Shown here one piece after another: positions 34,671 to 39,836 of a stretch of 39,836 bases of DNA (positions are counted from its first letter, which is position 1; each line of letters opens with the position of its first letter). The translations under genes and the position numbers were made by a program. The notes beneath the pieces are model-generated. The model was not told the origin of the DNA and ran no database searches. It saw only the letters and a list, made by a program, of their open reading frames with translations. The DNA comes from Spirochaetia bacterium (GTDB taxonomy: Bacteria > Spirochaetota > Spirochaetia > Sphaerochaetales > Sphaerochaetaceae), in contig RZYO01000014.1 of the NCBI GenBank assembly GCA_009930325.1, positions 1 to 39,836 on the forward strand, read 5' to 3'.

Positions 34671-34901
34671 ATGTTAGATTATTTATACGAGATGAAAACA
34701 TCAAGAAGGAATACGACTCTTGATAGTCAACGCTTTAGTGCTGATGAAGCTAGTGGTATTTTTTCGCCAATTAAGAAAAGCAAGACAACTATATTAGCAA
34801 AAAAAATAATTGTTAATCCTGTTGAAATGGATAGTGTGCATATTGATCTTGCAAATACAAGTAGTAAAAAAAGATTATTGAAATTTTTCAAAAAAAAATG
34901 A
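34671..34901 (+). CDS. Hypothetical basic 76-residue protein
   Basis: A small gene of no recognised family. AGGAG (34659-34663) seven bases before the ATG and a strong terminator 55 bases after the stop (34956-34998) support it as a real, single-gene unit. The protein is basic, hydrophilic and without a signal or membrane helix: an N-terminal SRRNTTLDSQRFSADEASG stretch, a middle KKIIVNPVEMDSVHIDLAN and a Lys-rich end KKRLLKFFKKK. It could bind nucleic acid or membranes through its basic tail, or be a remnant of a larger gene; nothing here decides. Confidence 0.6.
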   Translation: MLDYLYEMKTSRRNTTLDSQRFSADEASGIFSPIKKSKTTILAKKIIVNPVEMDSVHIDLANTSSKKRLLKFFKKK

Positions 34902-34955
34902 AAAAAAATTAAGTTAACCGCAACTTATACTTTTAAATAATAGTTTCAAAAAAAG

Positions 34956-34998
34956 ATTAGGATGATTACAATAATTGTTTTCGTCCTAATTTTTTTTA
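34956..34998 (+). terminator. Strong terminator after the 76-codon gene
   Basis: A long stem from ATTAGGATG (34956-34964) with CGTCCTAAT (34982-34990), continued inward by ACAAT/ATTGT, followed by eight or nine T. Confidence 0.85.
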
Positions 34999-35152
34999 TT
35001 AATAATATGAAAAGTCTCACATTAACTAGCAAATAAGATAATAAAATGTTATAAAGTATTAGTATATTACTTATCTGTAATTTATTAAATTTTATTAGTT
35101 AGAAACTGCTAATATCACAGAAATTAAATTTAGAATACTTCGCTTGTCGTAC
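34999..35152. other. Gap upstream of the nifJ promoter
   Basis: AT-rich, without a gene or RNA I can recognise. No clear operator was seen immediately upstream of the nifJ -35 box. Confidence 0.4.
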
Positions 35153-35181
35153 TTGAAAACCCCTAAATGGTGTATTATAAT
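35153..35181 (+). promoter_or_regulatory. Strong promoter of nifJ
   Basis: TTGAAA (35153-35158, 4 of 6), an exact 17-base spacer and a perfect TATAAT (35176-35181). The predicted start near 35188 leaves a leader of about 100 bases, with a small hairpin (TTATTAG 35191-35197, CTAATAA 35210-35216) at its 5' end that could stabilise the mRNA. Confidence 0.7.
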
Positions 35182-35286
35182 TTGTGATGGTTATTAGGCT
35201 TTTCTATGTCTAATAAATAGCTATGGGCAAATGAATGATTTTTATTTTTAAATCAAATATTATATTTTGGTAATGGAGTGTCAAAA

Positions 35287-38200
35287 ATGGACAACAAAAA
35301 AATGGTAACTATTGATGGTAACAATGCTGCAGCGCATATTGCATATGCTTTCAGCGAAGTTGCTGCAATTTACCCAATCACACCATCTTCACCAATGGGT
35401 GAATATGCTGATGCTTGGGCAAGTACTGGCAAGAAAAACCTTTGGGGTAAATCTGTTGAAATTATTGAAATGCAATCTGAAGCCGGAGCAGCTGGTGCTG
35501 TACATGGTGCTTTAGCAGGTGGTGCATTAACAACAACTTTCACAGCTTCTCAAGGTTTATTATTAATGATCCCTAACATGCATAAAATTGCTGGTGAAAT
35601 GACACCTACAGTTTTCCATGTTTCAGCTCGTTCTTTAGCAGCACAATCTCTTTCTATCTTCGGTGATCACTCTGATGTTATGTCTTGTCGTAATACAGGT
35701 TTTGCTATGACTGCTGCAAGTAGTATTCAACAAACAATGGATATGGCTTTAGTAGCACATTTAGCAACTTTGAAGAGTGATGTTCCTTTCTTAAGTTTCT
35801 TTGATGGTTTTAGAACTTCTCATGAAATTCAAAAAGTTGAAGAAATTGATTATGAAGATATCAAGAAATTGGTTGATGAATCTTTAATTGAAAAATTCCG
35901 TGCTAGAGGCCAACGTCCTGAAGCTCCAATGCTAAAAGTTGCAGCTCAAAACGAAGATGTATATTTCCAAGGACGTGAAACAGTAAATAAATACTATGAT
36001 GCTGTTCCTGAAATTGTTGAAGAATACATGGCTCAAGTTTCTGAATTAACAGGTAGACCTTTACAATTATTCTCATATTCTGGTGCAAAAGATGCAACTG
36101 ATGTTGTTATTGTAATGGGCTCTGGTGCTGATACATGTGAATGGGCAAGTAATTACATTAACAGTAATGGCGGAAAAACAGGTGTAATTAATGTACATTT
36201 ATATAGACCTTTCAGTGCTAAACATTTAGTTGCTGCATTACCAAAATCTGTTAAGAGAATTGCTGTATTAGATAGAACTAAAGAACCAGGTTCTTTAGGT
36301 GAACCATTATACTTAGACGTAGTAGCAGCATTAAGTCAAATGGGCTTACTAGAAAACATTAAAGTTATTGGTGGCCGTTATGGTTTAAGTAGTAAGGATT
36401 TCCCTCCTACACATGCAAAAGCTGTATTTGATCACTTAGCTGGAGAAGCTTTCCATAACTTTACAGTTGGTATTGAAGATGATGTTACAAATCTTTCAAT
36501 TAAGATTGGTGAACAAATCAACGTTACTCCTAGTGATGTTTCTTCTTGTATGTTCTGGGGTCTTGGTTCAGATGGTACTGTTGGTGCTAACAAGAACTCA
36601 ATTAAAATTATTGGTAACAATACAAAGAAAAATGCTCAAGCATATTTTGCTTATGACTCAAAGAAATCTGGTGGTATTACCGTTAGCCATTTAAGATTTG
36701 GTGAAAGTGAATTAAATATGCCTTGGTTAATTGACCATGCTGACTTTGTGGCTTGTCATAATCCTGCTTATATTGGTAGATATGATATGTTAAGTCCTTT
36801 AAAGAAAGGTGGTGTATTCTTATTAAATAGCCAAATTCCTTCAGATGAAGTATTTGAACATTTATCAAGAGATATGCAAGAACAAATTATCGAAAAGAAA
36901 ATTCGTTTTTACAATATTGATGCTTTAAAAATTGCAGAAGCTGCTGGTTTAGGTACAAGAATTAATACTGTTATGCAAGCTGCTTTCTTTAAGATTAGCG
37001 AAGTATTACCAGAAGAAGAAGCAATTAAATTAATTAAAGAATATATTAAGAAAACTTTCATCAGAAAGGGTGAAGAAGTTGTTAAAAAGAACTGGGCTGC
37101 TGTTGATGGGGCTTCAGATGCATTACATGAAGTTAAAGTTCCTGCAACAATTACAAAGAGCTATGTTCCTGCTGCTTTAATTAAAGAAGATGCTTCAGAT
37201 TTTGCTAAAGATATTATTGAACCTATTATGCATCGTGATGGAGATAGAATTCCTGTTTCTAAGATGTCTTATGATGGTAAATTACCTACAGCAACAGCAA
37301 AACTTGAAAAACGTGGTGTAGCTCCTGCTGTTCCAATGTGGATTTCAGATAATTGTATTCAATGTAACCAATGTGTTCAAGCTTGTCCTCACGCAGCAAT
37401 TCGTGCAAAACAAATTGAACCAGCAAATCTTGAAAATGCTCCAGAAACATTTGTTACTCTTAAATCAAATACTAAGAATGATAAAGACTTAAGATTTAAG
37501 ATTCAAATTTATACAGAAGATTGTCAAGGTTGTGGTGTTTGTGTTGAAGCATGTCCTGCTAAAACAAAAGCTCTTGAACTTTCACCAATTCAAGTTGAAA
37601 GAGATAAAGGCGAAATTGCTAATGCCGAGTTCTTTGAAGAGTTACCATATGATGTATTAGATGGTGTTAAAGATACTACTGTTAAAGGATTACAATTTAA
37701 ACAACCTTTATTTGAATTCAGTGGCGCTTGTGCTGGTTGTGGTGAAACTCCATATGTTAAACTTGTTTCTCAAATTTGCGGAGAAAGCATGATTGCAGCA
37801 AATGCAACAGGTTGTTCTTCAATTTATTCAGGAACATTCCCTACAACTCCTTATACTACTCGTCAAAAAGATGGTAGAGGTCCAGCTTGGGGTAACTCAT
37901 TATTTGAAGATAATGCGGAATATGGTTTAGGTATGCGTCTTGCTGTTGATAGTAATAGAAATTTATTAAAAATTTATATTGAAAAACTATTAGCTGTTGG
38001 AACTACTGATGAATTAACAAAAGCAATTAATGCAAGCTTAGAACTTTGGACTTCAGCAAAAGAAGATGCAATTGATGCTCAAAAAGCTGTTCAAGCTGCT
38101 TTACCAGCTGCTTTAGCTGCTGCAACTGATGAAAATAGAGTTTACTTAGATAAGATCAATGAATTAAAAGATTATTTCTCAGAAAAAACTGTATTCATTA

Positions 38201-38826
38201 TTGGTGGTGACGGTTGGGCTTATGATATCGGATACGGTGGTGTAGACCATGTTGTTGCTTCTGGTAAAAATGTAAACATTCTTGTATTAGATACAGAAGT
38301 TTATTCAAATACTGGTGGACAAGCTTCAAAAGCTACTCCAATTGGTGCTGTAGCAAAATTTGCTAATGCTGGTAAACAATTCGGTAAAAAGAATCTTGGA
38401 TTTATGTGTATGAGTTATGGTTATGTATATGTAGCTTCTATTGCATTAGGTGCTAATAGAATGCATGCACAAAAAGCATTACAAGAAGCAGTTGCATGGA
38501 ATGGTCCTTCAATTGTTTTCTGTTATTCTTCATGTATTAACCATGGTATGAATATGAGATATAGCCAAGTTGAAGCTAAAAAAGCAGTTGATGCTGGTTA
38601 TTGGCCATTATATCGTTATAATCCTGCTCTTGAAGAAGGAAAGAGATTCTCATGGGATATTAAGAGTGAACCTACAGTAGCTTATCAAGATTTCTTGAAA
38701 GGTGAAGTACGTTATACATCTCTTTATAAGACAAACCCAGAGCATGCTGATGAATTATTCAATAAAGCAGAAGCAGATGCAAAACGTCAAATGAATTTCT
38801 ACAAATCTATTGGAGAAATCATGTAA
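35287..38826 (+). CDS. nifJ: Pyruvate:ferredoxin (flavodoxin) oxidoreductase
   Basis: A 1179-residue single-chain PFOR that oxidises pyruvate with CoA to acetyl-CoA and CO2, reducing ferredoxin or flavodoxin. The domain order is standard: pyrimidine-binding part (AYAFSEVAAIYPITPSSPMGE), the central and gamma domains, two [4Fe-4S] motifs (C690, C693, C696, C700 and C746, C749, C752, C756), the proximal-cluster Cys pair C815/C818 in CAGCGE, and the TPP segment GGDGWAYDIGYGG near 974. I choose ATG 35287 with GGAG (35275-35278) eight bases upstream; GTG 35278 overlaps that site. Codon use (TTC, AAC, AAG, ATC) is unlike most neighbours and suggests very high expression. Confidence 0.97.
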   Translation: MDNKKMVTIDGNNAAAHIAYAFSEVAAIYPITPSSPMGEYADAWASTGKKNLWGKSVEIIEMQSEAGAAGAVHGALAGGALTTTFTASQGLLLMIPNMHKIAGEMTPTVFHVSARSLAAQSLSIFGDHSDVMSCRNTGFAMTAASSIQQTMDMALVAHLATLKSDVPFLSFFDGFRTSHEIQKVEEIDYEDIKKLVDESLIEKFRARGQRPEAPMLKVAAQNEDVYFQGRETVNKYYDAVPEIVEEYMAQVSELTGRPLQLFSYSGAKDATDVVIVMGSGADTCEWASNYINSNGGKTGVINVHLYRPFSAKHLVAALPKSVKRIAVLDRTKEPGSLGEPLYLDVVAALSQMGLLENIKVIGGRYGLSSKDFPPTHAKAVFDHLAGEAFHNFTVGIEDDVTNLSIKIGEQINVTPSDVSSCMFWGLGSDGTVGANKNSIKIIGNNTKKNAQAYFAYDSKKSGGITVSHLRFGESELNMPWLIDHADFVACHNPAYIGRYDMLSPLKKGGVFLLNSQIPSDEVFEHLSRDMQEQIIEKKIRFYNIDALKIAEAAGLGTRINTVMQAAFFKISEVLPEEEAIKLIKEYIKKTFIRKGEEVVKKNWAAVDGASDALHEVKVPATITKSYVPAALIKEDASDFAKDIIEPIMHRDGDRIPVSKMSYDGKLPTATAKLEKRGVAPAVPMWISDNCIQCNQCVQACPHAAIRAKQIEPANLENAPETFVTLKSNTKNDKDLRFKIQIYTEDCQGCGVCVEACPAKTKALELSPIQVERDKGEIANAEFFEELPYDVLDGVKDTTVKGLQFKQPLFEFSGACAGCGETPYVKLVSQICGESMIAANATGCSSIYSGTFPTTPYTTRQKDGRGPAWGNSLFEDNAEYGLGMRLAVDSNRNLLKIYIEKLLAVGTTDELTKAINASLELWTSAKEDAIDAQKAVQAALPAALAAATDENRVYLDKINELKDYFSEKTVFIIGGDGWAYDIGYGGVDHVVASGKNVNILVLDTEVYSNTGGQASKATPIGAVAKFANAGKQFGKKNLGFMCMSYGYVYVASIALGANRMHAQKALQEAVAWNGPSIVFCYSSCINHGMNMRYSQVEAKKAVDAGYWPLYRYNPALEEGKRFSWDIKSEPTVAYQDFLKGEVRYTSLYKTNPEHADELFNKAEADAKRQMNFYKSIGEIM

Positions 38827-38844
38827 TTGATTTATGTATTTCAT

Positions 38845-38876
38845 AAAAAAAGAGGTCCATTTGGGCCTCTTTTTTT
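38845..38876 (+). terminator. Terminator of nifJ
   Basis: AGAGGTCC (38851-38858) pairs with GGGCCTCT (38863-38870, one G-T pair) around a four-base loop, flanked by A and T tracts. The T-run serves the plus strand; the A tract could serve the convergent PHP gene less directly. Confidence 0.9.
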
Positions 38877-38964
38877 GTTTAGTTTGAATGATAAAATTAT
38901 TAGATGTTCTTTGATAAAGTTTTTGTTAAAAATTCTCTTAATCAATTATTAGAAAAATGTTAAT

Positions 38965-39771
38965 TTAAATTGAATAAGGAATAAATTCTGAATTTGAGAA
39001 CTTATATATTTTATTAATTCCTATTTTTTTAATAATAACTTCTATTTCATTAAAGTATGTATTGAGGTTTTTAACTGAATGAGAATCTGAACTAATAATA
39101 ATTTTTGAATTTAACTCTTTAAGTATTTCAATAGTTGGAATATCTGGATAAGGAGAAGTTCTATAGCCTCTTGCAATTGCTCCCGTATTTATTTCTATAA
39201 TTTTATTTAAATTGTTCAACTCTTTTATTACTTCTTTTACAGTTTTTAAGTACCAGCTTTCATTAATATTAAAAAGTTGTTCTCTCTCATTAAATTTGGT
39301 AAATAAGTCTAAATGTCCTATAATATCATAATTACAGCTTTTTGCAAAATTTATAATTTCTTCATAGTATTTTATAATAAAATTTTTTTCGCCATTGCAA
39401 ACTGTGATTAATTCTTTAAGATATTCTATTTTCCAATCTATAGTGTATACTTTATTATCTATGAGTAAATTATGAACAGATCCAATTGTATAATCTGGAG
39501 TTCCTTCATGTTTCCAATTTAATGAATCTAATTCTAATCCTTTATATATTTTAATTTGTGGATATTTATTTTGTAATAGATCTAGTTTTTTAAAATATTC
39601 TATTTGATCATTTAATCCTAATTCTGAGCAACCGATATCATAGCCACATTCTGCATGTTCACTAAAGCCAATTGATTCAAAATTTAATTCAATTGCTCTT
39701 TCAATTACTTCTTGAGGGGAATTGTCTCCATCACTAAATATTGTATGTGTGTGTAAATTTGATAAAATCAA
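38965..39771 (-). CDS. PHP-family histidinol-phosphatase-like protein
   Basis: A 268-residue PHP metallophosphoesterase of the HisJ/HisK type, which removes phosphate from histidinol phosphate in histidine synthesis. Metal-binding signatures are in place: LHTHTIFSDG (His7, His9), GFSEHAE, KGLELD, GSVHN, IGHLDLF, EINTGAIARGYRTSPYPD and ISSDSHS. No other his gene is in the window, so another phosphoester substrate is possible. The start is TTG: a good TAGGAG lies six bases upstream (39778-39783), and no internal Met offers an alternative without losing the HTH motif. Confidence 0.87.
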   Translation of the reverse strand: MILSNLHTHTIFSDGDNSPQEVIERAIELNFESIGFSEHAECGYDIGCSELGLNDQIEYFKKLDLLQNKYPQIKIYKGLELDSLNWKHEGTPDYTIGSVHNLLIDNKVYTIDWKIEYLKELITVCNGEKNFIIKYYEEIINFAKSCNYDIIGHLDLFTKFNEREQLFNINESWYLKTVKEVIKELNNLNKIIEINTGAIARGYRTSPYPDIPTIEILKELNSKIIISSDSHSVKNLNTYFNEIEVIIKKIGINKIYKFSNSEFIPYSI

Positions 39772-39836
39772 AATAAACTCCTAATAAATAATATAATTTA
39801 AATATACCAATTTTTTAGAAAAAAAAAAGTACTCAA

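Noticed and set aside
35278-35286. GTG start for nifJ
   Set aside because: The GTG overlaps the GGAG site that is ideally spaced for ATG 35287.
35182-35286. Riboswitch in the nifJ leader
   Set aside because: Only one short A/T-rich hairpin is seen; no known riboswitch motif is recognisable.

Overview
The window looks like chromosomal DNA of a low-G+C spirochaete, probably near Treponema. This placement is inference from protein character: the long Lgt with a treponeme-like insertion, compact ParE/ParC of the Bacteroidetes/spirochaete type, a pseudo-receiver/PEP-synthase-like protein, and a large GH13 protein. G+C appears close to 30% by eye and was not counted. The gene set (pyruvate:ferredoxin oxidoreductase, Feo ferrous-iron uptake, glutamate dehydrogenase) suggests an anaerobe. 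I see no tRNA, rRNA, CRISPR array, prophage, insertion sequence or transposase.

Layout: positions 3-86 are the last 27 codons of murA. Next comes about 650 bases of extremely AT-rich, gene-free DNA with three DnaA-box-like 9-mers, a candidate replication origin. The feo operon follows (feoA, a second feoA, feoB, and a 44-residue Cys-rich membrane protein) and converges on rsmE and an S41 protease across a bidirectional terminator. Divergent from the protease are lgt and an overlapping M24B aminopeptidase gene, then gpmI. On the minus strand lie a membrane protein, a dicarboxylate/amino-acid symporter, a large GH13 protein and pth. A small YqfO-like gene and nth converge. Then come a DAHP synthase-prephenate dehydratase fusion and an unknown lipoprotein. 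leuS, a CNNM/CorC-type protein and a YhhN protein are on the minus strand. parE-parC-rluA form a plus-strand operon whose end overlaps the end of a 979-residue pseudo-receiver/PEP-synthase-like gene. The right end has gdhA, an orphan 76-codon gene, nifJ and a PHP-family phosphatase.

The strongest observation about the window as a whole is in the start regions. Genes fall into two classes. One class has clear Shine-Dalgarno sequences (feo genes, rsmE, M24B gene, gpmI, GH13, CorC-type, rluA, gdhA, nifJ, PHP and others). The other has none, and instead a sigma70-like promoter whose -10 box ends only 6-9 bases before the ATG (S41 protease, lgt, symporter, pth, aroF-pheA, leuS, yhhN, parE, pseudo-receiver protein). 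That geometry predicts leaderless or nearly leaderless mRNAs. It also settles several start codons, because the longer reading frames of leuS, aroF-pheA and parE would begin inside the promoter.

Most genes are ordinary housekeeping and central-metabolism functions with mixed orientation. Coding density is high except for the 87-815 gap and the gaps around the 76-codon gene (34284-35286).
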